A stretch of 20,640 nt of DNA from Chara braunii (taxonomy: Eukaryota > Streptophyta > Charophyceae > Charales > Characeae). The position numbers and the translations under genes are program-made. The notes beneath the pieces were generated by a model. It ran no database searches and was not told where the DNA came from. It was given only the letters and a program-made list of their open reading frames with translations. The DNA is taken from NCBI GenBank assembly GCA_003427395.1, contig BFEA01000580.1, positions 156,173-176,812 of the forward strand, in the 5' to 3' direction. Shown piece by piece: positions 6,888-14,821 of this stretch (the stretch's first letter is position 1; each line of letters begins with the position of its first letter).

Positions 6888-7205
6888 AAACTTTGAGGAA
6901 AAGCGGGAGGAGAAGGAAGCGCGGAAGAGATGAAGAAAAGAAGAAGAAGGGAGAAGGAGGAGAAAAGCAGTGAGTGCAGGAGGAGGAGGTGCGTGAAGAA
7001 GAAGAGGTAGCCGCGCGGAAGAAGGAGGCACGCGCAAGGAAAGAAGGAAGTCATCGCGGGGAGCAACCAGCGGGTGAGCGGGGAGCGTAGGAGAACACTG
7101 CGGGGAGAAGTAGGAGGAGGAGAAGTAGGAGAGGGAGAAGAAGAAGGAGAAGAAGAAGAAGAATAAAGAGAAGGGGGAAGGGCGCCTGAAGGAGGAAGAA
7201 ACGAG
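6888..7205. repeat. Purine-rich (GA/GAA) degenerate tract
   Basis: About 310 bp in which the plus strand is mostly G and A (GAAGAAGAAG, GGAGGAGG). It yields spurious serine/phenylalanine/leucine-rich frames on the minus strand. It could serve as a polypyrimidine tract for minus-strand splicing. Confidence 0.9.
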
Positions 7206-7270
7206 GCGCATACTAGAGCAGGGCAGAACGCGAGTCATCAGCTCGCGCTAGCTATGTCCTTGCCTTTTGA

Positions 7271-7448
7271 ACCCACCGCCGTCGCTCCTACCGGTTGAAT
7301 GGTCCGGTGAAGTGTCTGGATTGCGGCAATCTGGGCAATTCGCCGCCGGGAGTGCGGTGCATCTACGACGAACGGGCGACGACGATGACGGTGACAACAA
7401 CTAACGACGAACTGCTCGACGACGACGTGGAGTGGGAACGAGAAACAG
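7271..7448 (+). CDS. Candidate plus-strand exon ending in CAG|GTAAG
   Basis: The frame is open from after TGA 7268-7270 through a consensus 5' splice site, CAG|GTAAGC at 7446-7454. The translation includes NGPVKCLDCGNLGNSPPG, VRCIYDERATT, an acidic TTTNDELLDDD stretch and EWERETG. The CxxC pair plus a later C is suggestive but insufficient to call a zinc site. The other strand is also open here over 87 codons (7238-7501), so coding direction is unsure. Confidence 0.25.
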
Positions 7449-7474
7449 GTAAGCCTCCAATCATACGGCTTACC
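7448..7474. repeat. Inverted repeat GGTAAGCC / GGCTTACC over splice-like sites
   Basis: Perfect 8-bp arms with an 11-nt loop. Each arm contains a GTAAGC 5' splice-like motif, one on each strand. Confidence 0.6.
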
Positions 7475-7498
7475 TCGGGATAGATCGATGGGATAAAA

Positions 7499-7511
7499 CA
7501 AATAAATAAAA

Positions 7512-7542
<31 letters not shown>

Positions 7543-7560
7543 GTAAATAAATAAATAAAA
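7499..7560. repeat. (AAAT)n microsatellite
   Basis: About 15 tetranucleotide units on the plus strand with a few interruptions. Confidence 0.9.
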
Positions 7561-7760
7561 TACTAAAAATCGAATGAATCTAACGCTATAAAACGAAGTA
7601 CGCTTTGTGTACATGTGTGTGTGCATGGGTGAGTCTATGTGTGGGAATCGTAAGGACAACCACATTGCACTACGATCTATAGAATGAATAAGATCTAGTG
7701 TATCTACCGCTAGATCGTGGAAAGTTACACTACTATCTGGCTTCTCAGTATCTACGAACT

Positions 7761-7781
7761 AAGAGAGAGAGAGAGAGAGAG
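7761..7781. repeat. (AG)n microsatellite
   Basis: About ten AG units. The surrounding 7561-8010 holds no supported gene. Confidence 0.9.
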
Positions 7782-8007
7782 GGAAAGGTATGTGCTTCGA
7801 TCGATTCGTCGCGCAACTCCGTCAAAATGATGAGCAATATCGGACGAATCTTCCAACTACAACGACAAAATACTCACTGCTACTATTCGTATGATGCGTG
7901 AAAGACAGAAAGGGAAAGGCCGGGGCTGATATCGCGTAGCTATCATCGAAAGGATGAGTTAATCGATTGAAGCACCCGTTGTAACATCGGAAGGTTCACT
8001 ACAACAC

Positions 8008-8010
<3 letters not shown>

Positions 8011-8096
<86 letters not shown>

Positions 8097-8113
8097 TGAG
8101 AGAGAGAGAGGGA
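8011..8113. repeat. Long (GT)n tract with (GA)n tail
   Basis: About 40 uninterrupted GT units, then ATGTGTGTG and a short GA run. Alternating purine/pyrimidine DNA of this length can adopt Z-DNA. Open frames across it (poly VC, poly TH) are spurious. Confidence 0.97.
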
Positions 8114-8240
8114 GAGAGGGCAAAGGGAAAGAACACTCTCCTCGATAGAAAAGGGAGACCAACTGCCGACCCCAAATGTAACGCACCCGCCCCATGACTG
8201 TATTGGACTGAAAACATGACCAGTATACGTTCAGTATCTC

Positions 8241-8272
8241 TTATTATTATTATTATTATTTATTATTATTAA

Positions 8273-8319
<47 letters not shown>
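8241..8319. repeat. (TTA)n microsatellite
   Basis: About 26 TTA units on the plus strand with one AATTG interruption. Confidence 0.95.
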
Positions 8320-8377
8320 GTGATGTGATATCAGCCGGGGATGTTGCGGAAAGTACATTGAATTTTTTCATTTAGAG

Positions 8378-8768
8378 GAAGAAAGAAGAAGGAGGGGGAA
8401 AAGAAAAAGAAGAAGAAAAAGAAGGTAGGAGAAGAAGTAGTATGGGAGGAAGAAGGAAGAAGGAGAGGAGATAGAAGGGAAGAGAAGACGAAGGAGAAGA
8501 AGTAGGAGGAAGAAAGGAGAAGTAGGAGGGGAAGAGTGAGGTGCGCAGGAAAGCAGCGAAGAGACTGTGCGCGATGAAAGCAGCAAGATGGCGGCAAGTG
8601 GGAGAAGAAGAAGTGTCAGGCGAAAGAGGATAATGTTGTGAAGAAGAGAGAGAGAGGGAATAGATAAAAGAAGAAGAAAAAGAAGAAGAAAAAGAGGAGG
8701 GGAAAGAAGAAGGAGAAGAAGAAGAAAAGGAAGAAGAAAGAGGAAGGAGAAAGAGGGGGGAAGGAAGG
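8378..8768. repeat. Two purine-rich (GAA/GGA) tracts with short unique interval
   Basis: 8378-8546 and 8638-8768 are almost pure A/G on the plus strand, separated by about 90 bp of mixed sequence. They produce S/F/L-rich artefact frames on the minus strand. Confidence 0.9.
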
Positions 8769-8776
8769 ATACTCAC

Positions 8777-8909
8777 CAGGCCATGCCTCTGCTGCTTACC
8801 ACGAGCAAGGGTGGTCTCGGTGAGCTGCGCTTCGCTATGGATCGTGGTGCGCCGAGGAGCAGGGAGCAGCGAACTCACAGGACAACGACGACGAAAAAGA
8901 CGACGACGA
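8777..8909 (-). CDS. Candidate minus-strand exon, unrecognised
   Basis: On the minus strand the segment is preceded by a pyrimidine-rich stretch (complement of the GAGAGAGA at 8930-8960) and CTGAG| as acceptor. It ends GGCCTG|GTGAGTATC as donor, giving 133 nt. One frame is open throughout. It starts arginine-rich (CGT repeats), then reads SSLLPAPRRTTIHSEAQ, LTETTLARGKQQRHGL. The composition is credible for a protein, and both splice borders plus the polypyrimidine tract coincide, making this one of the better exon candidates. No family is recognised. Confidence 0.3.
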
Positions 8910-8944
8910 CTCAGACAAATGACCGAAAGAGAGAGAGAGACAGG

Positions 8945-9324
8945 GAGAGAGACGATAAGTTTCCCACCTTGGCCAACAACTAAGTCTCCTACCCACGGCT
9001 CACCACGTACTTGGATCGATAGATGAGCAAGTCAAAAAGTGTCAGTGTATATCTCCACGTTTCAGCAGAAGATTCATTCCGTTTTTGCTCATCCTATCGA
9101 TGGAGTGTGTGTGTGTATGTGAGACGTTCAAGATTCAACCAAGGTGTGTGAGAGAGAAAGAGAGAGAGACTCTAAGTCTCCGACCTTGGCTAACAGCTAA
9201 GTCTCCAACTCGCGCCTCGCCGCGCGATACTTGGATCGATAGAATGAGCAAATGAAAACGTGACTGTGTATATTTTCACGCTTCAATGGAAGATTCATTC
9301 CGTTTTGCTCATCCTATCGATGGA

Positions 9325-9330
<6 letters not shown>
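8945..9330. repeat. ~220-bp tandem duplication, each unit with an 87-bp hairpin
   Basis: Both units contain CACCTTGGC/GACCTTGGC, AACTAAGTCTCC-like sequence, ACTTGGATCGATAGA, AAGATTCATTCCG and TTTTGCTCATCCTATCGATGGA, 220 bp apart. Within each, ATCGATAG(A)ATGAGCAAA pairs with TTTGCTCATCCTATCGAT, giving hairpins at 9015-9101 and 9235-9321. A (GT) run follows each unit. Confidence 0.85.

Positions 9331-9369
<39 letters not shown>
9326..9369. repeat. (GT)n microsatellite
   Basis: About 22 GT units immediately after the second 87-bp hairpin. Confidence 0.95.
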
Positions 9370-9371
<2 letters not shown>

Positions 9372-9431
9372 AAGGAGAAGATATTATGTAATGAGAAGGG
9401 AGAGATCAAATGAAGGAAAGAAAACTTACCT

Positions 9432-9489
9432 GTCAAGATTGTCCACGGTCGTTGTTGCTGCCGTGCGAAGAGAAACCCACACTCATTCT
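9432..9489 (-). CDS. Candidate short minus-strand exon
   Basis: Minus strand: acceptor-like CATGCTTGTAG|AATGAG, then about 58 nt, then the strong donor TTGACAG|GTAAGT (plus 9425-9431). One frame (NECGFLFARQQQRPWTILT) is open. It is too short to judge further. Confidence 0.15.
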
Positions 9490-9538
9490 ACAAGCATGGG
9501 ACCGGAAAAGATCGATTATATACATTCGTTATTTCTAA

Positions 9539-9609
9539 ATTATTATTATTATTATTATTACTATTATTATTATTATTATTACTCTTATTATTATTATTAT
9601 TATTATTAC

Positions 9610-9646
<37 letters not shown>

Positions 9647-9687
9647 TTATTGTTATTATTCATTATTGTTGATATTATCATCATAAC

Positions 9688-9744
<57 letters not shown>

Positions 9745-9747
9745 TAT
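9539..9747. repeat. Long interrupted (TTA)n block
   Basis: About 210 bp of TTA units with ACT, CTT, GTT and CATCAT variants, the longest in the window. It gives poly-Y, poly-I and poly-N artefact frames. Confidence 0.97.
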
Positions 9748-9815
9748 GCATAGCCTTGGTGACACGTGGCATCTGAGTGGGGGGAACGAGGTTGAGAGTG
9801 TAGCGCGAGACGTAC

Positions 9816-9986
9816 TTGGTGTTGAAGCGCACGACATTGGTCGCCATATGCTCGTACTTCGGGAATGTTGTTGATGTCATCTTTCGGCTTCGTAGTATAG
9901 GCTAGATAGGATATGCCACGTGTAGTCTGGGCGCCGAGCGCCAGATAGGATATCCACATTGTTCTTCGTTGATGATGATGATGAGT
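9816..9986 (-). pseudogene. Module 1 exon-like segment
   Basis: Minus strand: GGAATAG| acceptor-like border, 171 nt, then CACCAA|GTACGT. The first part reads NNVDILSGARRPDYTWHIL, matching TNVDILSGALRPDYRWQIL of module 3. A net 4-nt difference then shifts the frame, and the continuation (PEVRAYGDQCRAL) is in another frame. If the family ever coded for protein, this copy is frameshifted. Confidence 0.3.
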
Positions 9987-10135
9987 CTATTCCAGCAATG
10001 TCAATTCTAAGCCTTTGGAGTGCTCTTATTTAGTAAAAAACTGTGATGCAACTCTGCTATTGGATCACGACTATCTGATCTTATATTTTCTGATGACTGT
10101 TCGATTGCTGAAGCTCGCTATTGATCGTCTTCCTT

Positions 10136-10176
10136 GATTATTATTAATATTATTATTACTATTATCATTATTGTTA

Positions 10177-10215
<39 letters not shown>
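10136..10215. repeat. (TTA)n microsatellite
   Basis: About 26 TTA-type units with AATA, CAT and GTTA interruptions, at the end of module 1. Confidence 0.95.
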
Positions 10216-10290
10216 CTGTGAAATTAGGCTCGCCTTCAATCACATTGTTCATGCATGAAGACAGTAGCGCGGCAAACTGATGACACTCAC

Positions 10291-10381
10291 CTACTCGAAA
10301 CTCAGAGAAATGGTGGCGGAAAACGCAGTACAGATACAGGCTCGTTTCATTAAGCAATGACAAGGCAGACCTGGCGGCGCT
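10291..10381 (-). CDS. Candidate minus-strand exon between modules 1 and 2
   Basis: Minus strand: GCGAACAG| acceptor-like, 91 nt, then CGAGTAG|GTGAGT donor-like. The open frame runs through (SAARSALSLLNETSLYLYC, VFRHHFSEFRV). It forms part of a longer open frame (to about 10486 upstream) whose opposite end is poly-Asn from the (TTA)n block. No polypyrimidine tract precedes the acceptor. Weak. Confidence 0.2.
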
Positions 10382-10526
10382 CTGTTCGCACATACAAGAT
10401 CGTTTTGTACTACTTACTACATACACGTACAAAAGGGGGGAGAATGAGTGAGAAAGTTCTTCATCTCCCTTTTCTGATTCCACCATCTCTCCCTCACCCT
10501 CTCGCTACATAACCTTGGCATCTACA

Positions 10527-10533
10527 GTGTGTG

Positions 10534-10597
<64 letters not shown>
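10527..10597. repeat. Compound (GT)(CG)n(GA)n microsatellite
   Basis: GTGTGTG passes into about nine CG units and then about 24 GA units without a break. Confidence 0.95.
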
Positions 10598-10599
<2 letters not shown>

Positions 10600-10656
10600 A
10601 GGTACACGTAGCAACTCTGGGTTGGATCGAAGTTGTGAGTAATACGAAAGACTTAC

Positions 10657-10824
10657 CTGGTACTGATGATTCGGCATTGGCCGCCATATGCTCGTACTTC
10701 GGGAGAGTTGTCATTGTCATTATTCGACATTGTAGACGTAGGCTAGATAGGATTAGCCATCAGTGATCTGGGCGCCAAGCGAAGGGGTAGGATGTCGACA
10801 TTGGGCTTATTAACGATGATGAGA
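10657..10824 (-). pseudogene. Module 2 exon-like segment
   Basis: Minus strand: TGAAATAG| acceptor-like border, 168 nt, then TACCAG|GTAAGT, a full-consensus donor. The segment aligns with modules 1 and 3 but carries indels and an in-frame TAG relative to the module 3 reading frame. Any protein is therefore lost, or the exon is non-coding. Confidence 0.3.
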
Positions 10825-10978
10825 CTATTTCAACAGTGTCACTTTGAGCTTTTACTGTTCTCTTAATTGGTGGGAATCGTAAAGCAATTCTGTAATGATT
10901 CGAGGTCACAACTACCTAGTCACATGTGTATGCAGCTGTTTGAGTTCTGAAGTTCACTTCACTCTTTGCATTTATTGT

Positions 10979-11037
10979 TTCTTATTATTCTTACTATTCT
11001 TATTATTCTTATTATTATTCTTCTTCTTCTTATTATT
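10979..11037. repeat. (TTA/TTC)n microsatellite
   Basis: Mixed TTATTC, TTACTATTC and TTC units between modules 2 and 3. Confidence 0.95.
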
Positions 11038-11112
11038 GGATAAACTATAGGTTGGGTACATGCGGCATCTGTACGGTAAGGAACGAGGCTGTGAGTGACG
11101 CGAGAGACATAC

Positions 11113-11281
11113 CTGGTGGTGTGAGCGTGCGACATTGGTCGCTGTATGCTCGAACTTCGGAAAGTTGTTGTTGACATTCGATAGTGTAGTTTAGGCTAGA
11201 TAGGATTTGCCATCTGTAGTCTGGGCGCAGAGCACCTGATAGGATATCAACATTGGTTCTCCTTCGTTGCTGATGATGATA
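11113..11281 (-). CDS. Module 3 exon-like segment with open frame
   Basis: Minus strand, ending CACCACCAG|GTATGT. One frame is open across the whole segment: TNVDILSGALRPDYRWQIL, SSLNYTIECQQQLSEVRAY, SDQCRTLTPP. It aligns with module 1 for the first two-thirds. The acceptor AG seen in modules 1 and 2 is replaced here (GGAACAAT), so the exon start is uncertain. The peptide is not recognised. It may be an ancestral coding unit or a chance opening in a non-coding repeat. Confidence 0.25.
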
Positions 11282-11430
11282 TTGTTCCAGCATTGTCATC
11301 TGTGAGCTTTTGCTGTAGGGGGGGGAGGTACTCGTCTACAATCCTGCTGTTGGTTCGAGGTCACGACTATCTGATCTTGTGTATATGATGCTGTATGATT
11401 GCTGAAGTTCACTAATTCTCATCTTTCTTG

Positions 11431-11452
11431 ATTATTATTATTATTATTATGA

Positions 11453-11499
<47 letters not shown>

Positions 11500-11515
11500 T
11501 TATTATTTTATTATT
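11431..11515. repeat. (TTA)n microsatellite
   Basis: About 28 TTA units between modules 3 and 4. Confidence 0.95.
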
Positions 11516-12072
11516 AGTTGTAGGGTAATCTGGGTGCAAGTGACATCTGTGTGTTGGGGATCGAAGGTTGTGAGTGATACGGGAAACGTACCTGGTACTT
11601 GACGCATGCGGCATGGGCTGAAATCTGCATGTACCTTGGAAAATTGTTGTCGTCATCATCGACATTGTAGCATAGGCCTGATAGGATCTGTCATCTGCAA
11701 CCTGGACAACGAGCCAGGCAGGGTAACGACAGTGTGATGATGATGATGTGGGGGCACTTACCTTGTATTGGCGATGGTCTGCATGGGCGACATCTTCAAT
11801 TACTTCGGGTTGCCGCTGATGTCAACAGTTGCATTGTTTTTTGTAGTCTATAGCGGTTGTGTAGAAGTAGGCTGGTCGCTGAGCACCTAGTAGGGGAGTG
11901 AAGGGACTGGACCCTTGTGTTGATAGGGAAGAGAGAGCGCATGACTCTCCTTGACGTGGGTTTCGATTCCACGGACCCCGTTTGAGGTACTATTGGTGCA
12001 ATACTGCTCTTCGAACAAGGTGACTATCTGGCCTCCTAAGGGGTGAAGATGTAATCTGGGAGTGTCAGTTTA

Positions 12073-12073
12073 C

Positions 12074-12130
<57 letters not shown>
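12073..12130. repeat. (TTA)n microsatellite
   Basis: About 19 TTA units closing the module chain. Confidence 0.95.
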
Positions 12131-12327
12131 CAAGTAATTAGGACTTCTCTCATTCATGCTTTACGTACACATGAGCAGCAGCACAACAAACTGGCAACAA
12201 ATGCGATTTCACTTCTAACAGCTCAGCACTGTGCTCTGTTCACATGCACCGGACCACCCTGGATATCACACACACACCACTCTGAACACTCACTCATACA
12301 CACATACACTTCCCACCAACTACAGCT

Positions 12328-12453
12328 ATGGCTGCCTCTACTCTATTGTTGTGCTACGTCCTTCCTCTCGCCCACTGCGTCCTCCGGGCTTGCTGCAGAC
12401 CTCTGTGCACAAGTCGCTATGGCAGCGCTTCCGCATGGCTCACGCAGGAATGA
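12328..12453 (+). CDS. Small Cys-rich ORF with hydrophobic N-terminus, doubtful
   Basis: ATG with G at -3 and G at +4, 41 codons. The N-terminus MAASTLLLCYVLPLAHCVL resembles a signal peptide, followed by a short Cys/Arg-rich tail (RACCRPLCTSRYG). It overlaps a longer plus-strand frame that starts in the (TTA)n block and is probably artefactual. It is short enough to be chance. Confidence 0.12.
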   Translation: MAASTLLLCYVLPLAHCVLRACCRPLCTSRYGSASAWLTQE

Positions 12454-12499
12454 AAGGATGGTTGAATGCGGCCTCCTGATTTATACTTTTGTGACTCGT

Positions 12500-13200
12500 T
12501 AGTCTGCCTTGTTCCCTGGCCCGCGGTGTACACAGTCCCAGACGGTACTTGCTTGACTGAACCGGACAGATTGGACTGGGGCTGATTGGACCGTGCCGCA
12601 TCCCCGGTAAGAGAAAAGAGGGGGAGGCAAACAGGCACGAAAATGCGAACTGTCGAACAGACAGCCAGACACCGGCAACCAGATAGATTGCAACAGACAA
12701 ATTTGACAGACATACGGACTGGACGAACAGACAGATTCGACAGACAGGTAGACCTACAGCAAACAGGCAGACGGACAGCCAGAGATACAGGACCGGATTG
12801 GACAAAACGAATACAGTCTGGGGCAGTCATACGCAGTTTGGGACGAACAGGCACAAGCCCGAGGCTGACAAGCACGGTTTGAGGCAGGCATACACAGTTC
12901 GAGGCGGACGGACAGTCTGGAGCACGCACCCAATTACGTGCTCAACGTTGTAACACACGCAGGCATATGCTGTGACACGGTCAAATACCGTGGCATACAA
13001 AGTCACAATGACACACGCACACAGCATACATACACAGTTACGGAGGCAGACATTGTGAAGCCACACAGATATACAGCCACGCAGGTGTCGTGACAAGGTG
13101 ACACAGTCACGCCATGACAGATACGATGTAACGCAGGCACCGTGACACTTACACGGGTGACACACAGACACACACACTGAATGAGTATGTGGGGTGGGTT
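12500..13200. repeat. Degenerate CAGACA / ACACA-rich low-complexity DNA
   Basis: 12640-12930 is built of GACAGACAGG, ACGGACAG, CGAACAGGCA words; 12940-13180 is CA-rich with GTGACAC words. Frames through it (VCLSVCLFV-type) are artefacts. The GACAGACAGG type returns at 13548-13625 and the CA-rich type at 13625-13990. Confidence 0.8.
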
Positions 13201-13280
13201 TTATGGCCTTGACAGACTGGGTTCTTGGACTTAAACACATTCTCATCAGGGGTTTGGACCGACAATCTGCTAGCATTGCA

Positions 13281-13513
13281 GGGCAAGTGTGAGTAAAGTG
13301 GGGACCACTTCCATCTCTCAGGGGTATGTTAACTCTGTGCAATACGGTGTGTCCTTGTCCATCAGAATATATCATGGGAAGAAAGGTTGGGGGACGTGTG
13401 ATGCACCGGCCGATGGCATCGTGAGGATGGGTCTGTCATCCGCCCAGCTCATTGGGATACACGCCCTGCCTGTTGTGTCCCATGTTGTGGTCTCCCCGTG
13501 CTGCACATTGTGA
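13281..13513 (+). CDS. Candidate plus-strand exon or short gene, unrecognised
   Basis: The frame is open from after TAG (CTGCTAG, acceptor-like) to TGA 13511-13513, with no initial ATG. Unlike its flanks the sequence is not low complexity. It translates to YVNSVQYGVSLSIRIYHGK, KGWGTCDAPADGIVRMGLS, SAQLIGIHALPVVSHVV, with a balanced, beta-rich look. No domain is recognised. It sits between CAGACA-type repeats, so it may be a captured or retained exon. Confidence 0.25.
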
Positions 13514-13664
13514 CGGATCGTGTTGCGTTACTGCTCCGCTGTGTTTTGATAAAAGGACGGACAAACAGACCGGACAGACAAGTAGATTCGGCAGACCAGA
13601 CAAATAAGCAGTTTCGACAGACAGGTACACAGCCACTGTGACATACACAGAGACTCGCAGTACA

Positions 13665-13955
13665 ATGTGCCATGCACACGCGGTGAGACATACACACAGA
13701 CATAGTGAGGCTGTTGCACCATATCTCTTTCTTCGTCTGATCGCCCTCGTCCTCGTCTGTGTATGCTTGGTCTGCATTTCGATATTGATTGGTCTGATTA
13801 TTGGTATTTCTGCCTTCCGCTGTGTTGTCCTGTACTATGAGAGAGAGAGGTCAGTTCTTGCTCTGGTCTGCACCCTTATGATATGCAACGTGCACCGTAT
13901 CACACAAATACACAGGGTCACATACATGGTGACAAGAGAGACACAGATATCCTAA
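13665..13955 (+). CDS. Possible small membrane protein, unrecognised
   Basis: ATG to stop, 96 codons. The N-terminus is His-rich because of the CA repeat (HAHAVRHTHRHSE). A ~33-residue hydrophobic stretch follows (PYLFLRLIALVLVCVCLVC, ISILIGLIIGISAF), then CVVLYYERER and a second short hydrophobic stretch (LALVCTLMIC). This would be a one- or two-pass membrane protein. The hydrophobic segment comes from T-rich, non-repetitive DNA, but T-rich codons give hydrophobic residues by chance, so support is modest. Confidence 0.25.
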   Translation: MCHAHAVRHTHRHSEAVAPYLFLRLIALVLVCVCLVCISILIGLIIGISAFRCVVLYYERERSVLALVCTLMICNVHRITQIHRVTYMVTRETQIS

Positions 13956-14049
13956 GGGCACGGACACAGAGTGAAACACAGGGAGACACACGCCGAGAAA
14001 GGAAGAGAACTTAATTGCCCGCCACCAACTGTCGACCCAGAGTATATTA

Positions 14050-14050
<1 letters not shown>

Positions 14051-14085
<35 letters not shown>

Positions 14086-14107
14086 TATTATTGTTATTAT
14101 TATTATT
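14051..14107. repeat. (TTA)n microsatellite
   Basis: About 19 TTA units with ACT and GTT interruptions. Confidence 0.95.
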
Positions 14108-14367
14108 TTGTGTCCTTATTCTGATTGTTATCATTAGGCATCATACAAAATCAGAAAAGGAGAGTATGGGGCATTGGAGAGGAGGGAGACGCTATCATGG
14201 TGCCCACCTCCTCCATCCTCCTTCATATTTGTCTTTGTGCGCTCCTCTCAGATACATGCCTCCTCAACTTATTGATTAGGGTTTGATCCGTTGAGTTAAC
14301 GCTTACCTCAGCTAACCCTAAGAGTCAGCAATCGATTGCATGAGTTGTATATGACCAATGACAGGGC

Positions 14368-14479
14368 GATTGGGGGAGCTCTGCCGGAGTTCAGGCGGAA
14401 CTCTGGAGGCAGGGAACAGTGAGGTATGTATACTTCAACATAAACCCTAAGCCCTAAACCCTAAATCTGTAACTTTTAG
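14368..14479. repeat. Dispersed element, copy B, with hairpin and CCCTAAA-like units
   Basis: Partner of 1932-2043. CTGCC..GAGTTC pairs with GAACTC..GGCAG in 14379-14413, a better hairpin than in copy A. The 3' part carries CCCTAAGCCCTAAACCCTAAAT (14445-14466), about three plant/alveolate-type telomere-like units, where copy A has AACCC..AACCCC. Confidence 0.65.
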
Positions 14480-14696
14480 GCTGCTACCTATGACTATGTT
14501 AGTAACAAGGGTACAGCGATCTTGCTATGTGGGTATTCTTTGGGATGTGGATGCAAATGGGATCGATTCCTCATATTCTTCTCTCTATACACCGCCTAAA
14601 GATAATGGGTTTCATTTGGTTCAGCCTGTTGTGATTGAATGCAGCGATGATGATCCATGTCAATTATTTCTTGTCATACGCCTGATCCAAACTTAA
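14451..14696 (+). CDS. Candidate terminal exon, unrecognised
   Basis: Open from after TAA 14448 to TAA 14694-14696. A 3' splice-like AACTTTTAG|G lies at 14471-14479, and the first ATG is at 14490. The protein would include VQRSCYVGILWDVDANG, IDSSYSSLYTPPKDNG and FHLVQPVVIECSDDDPC, then LFLVIRLIQT. Codon use is varied and not low complexity. No family is recognised. It overlaps the end of dispersed element copy B. Confidence 0.25.
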   Translation, partial: ALNPKSVTFRLLPMTMLVTRVQRSCYVGILWDVDANGIDSSYSSLYTPPKDNGFHLVQPVVIECSDDDPCQLFLVIRLIQT

Positions 14697-14821
14697 GTTA
14701 TCAAACTAACAACGATTCAGGGCTCGAATGCCATCAAAAGCGATGACTTTAGTCATAGGTAAGACTTGTGTGGAGGTAAGAATAGCAGGGAAAGTCTGCC
14801 TTAACTCCAAATGAGCCTTAC

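Larger units (their letters stand above)
9748..12069 (-). repeat. Chain of five related modules separated by (TTA)n blocks
   Basis: Modules start at about 9748, 10597, 11038, 11516 and 11756 (the last two fused without a separating block). They share, in order on the plus strand, GTGGCATCTG-like, AACGAGGTTG.GAGTG, ACGTACCTGGTG, CGACATTGGTCGC.ATATGCTCGTACTTCGG, GGCTAGATAGGAT, CTGGGCGCCGAGCGCC and GATGATGATGA blocks, plus CACGACTATCTGATC near the end. Divergence is considerable. Most are bounded by (TTA)n, so the microsatellite is probably part of the repeated unit. About 370 bp of unrelated sequence (10216-10590) separates modules 1 and 2. Confidence 0.8.

Noticed and set aside
6711-7238. 175-codon minus-strand frame
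   Set aside because: Most of its length is S/F/L-rich translation of a purine tract. Only the short non-repetitive end (6756-6880) is kept, as a weak exon candidate.
8012-8217. Poly VC and poly TH frames
   Set aside because: Pure translations of the (GT)n tract.
9286-9874. Poly-Y, poly-I and poly-N frames
   Set aside because: Translations of the (TTA)n block on either strand.
12062-12502. 146-codon plus-strand frame starting with poly-Y
   Set aside because: The start lies inside (TTA)n, and the remainder is H/T/S-rich from CA-rich DNA. No support for coding.
12827-13375. 182-codon minus-strand Cys/Val-rich frame
   Set aside because: A product of degenerate CA/CAGACA repeats read as TGTGTG. 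Not a cysteine-rich protein family.
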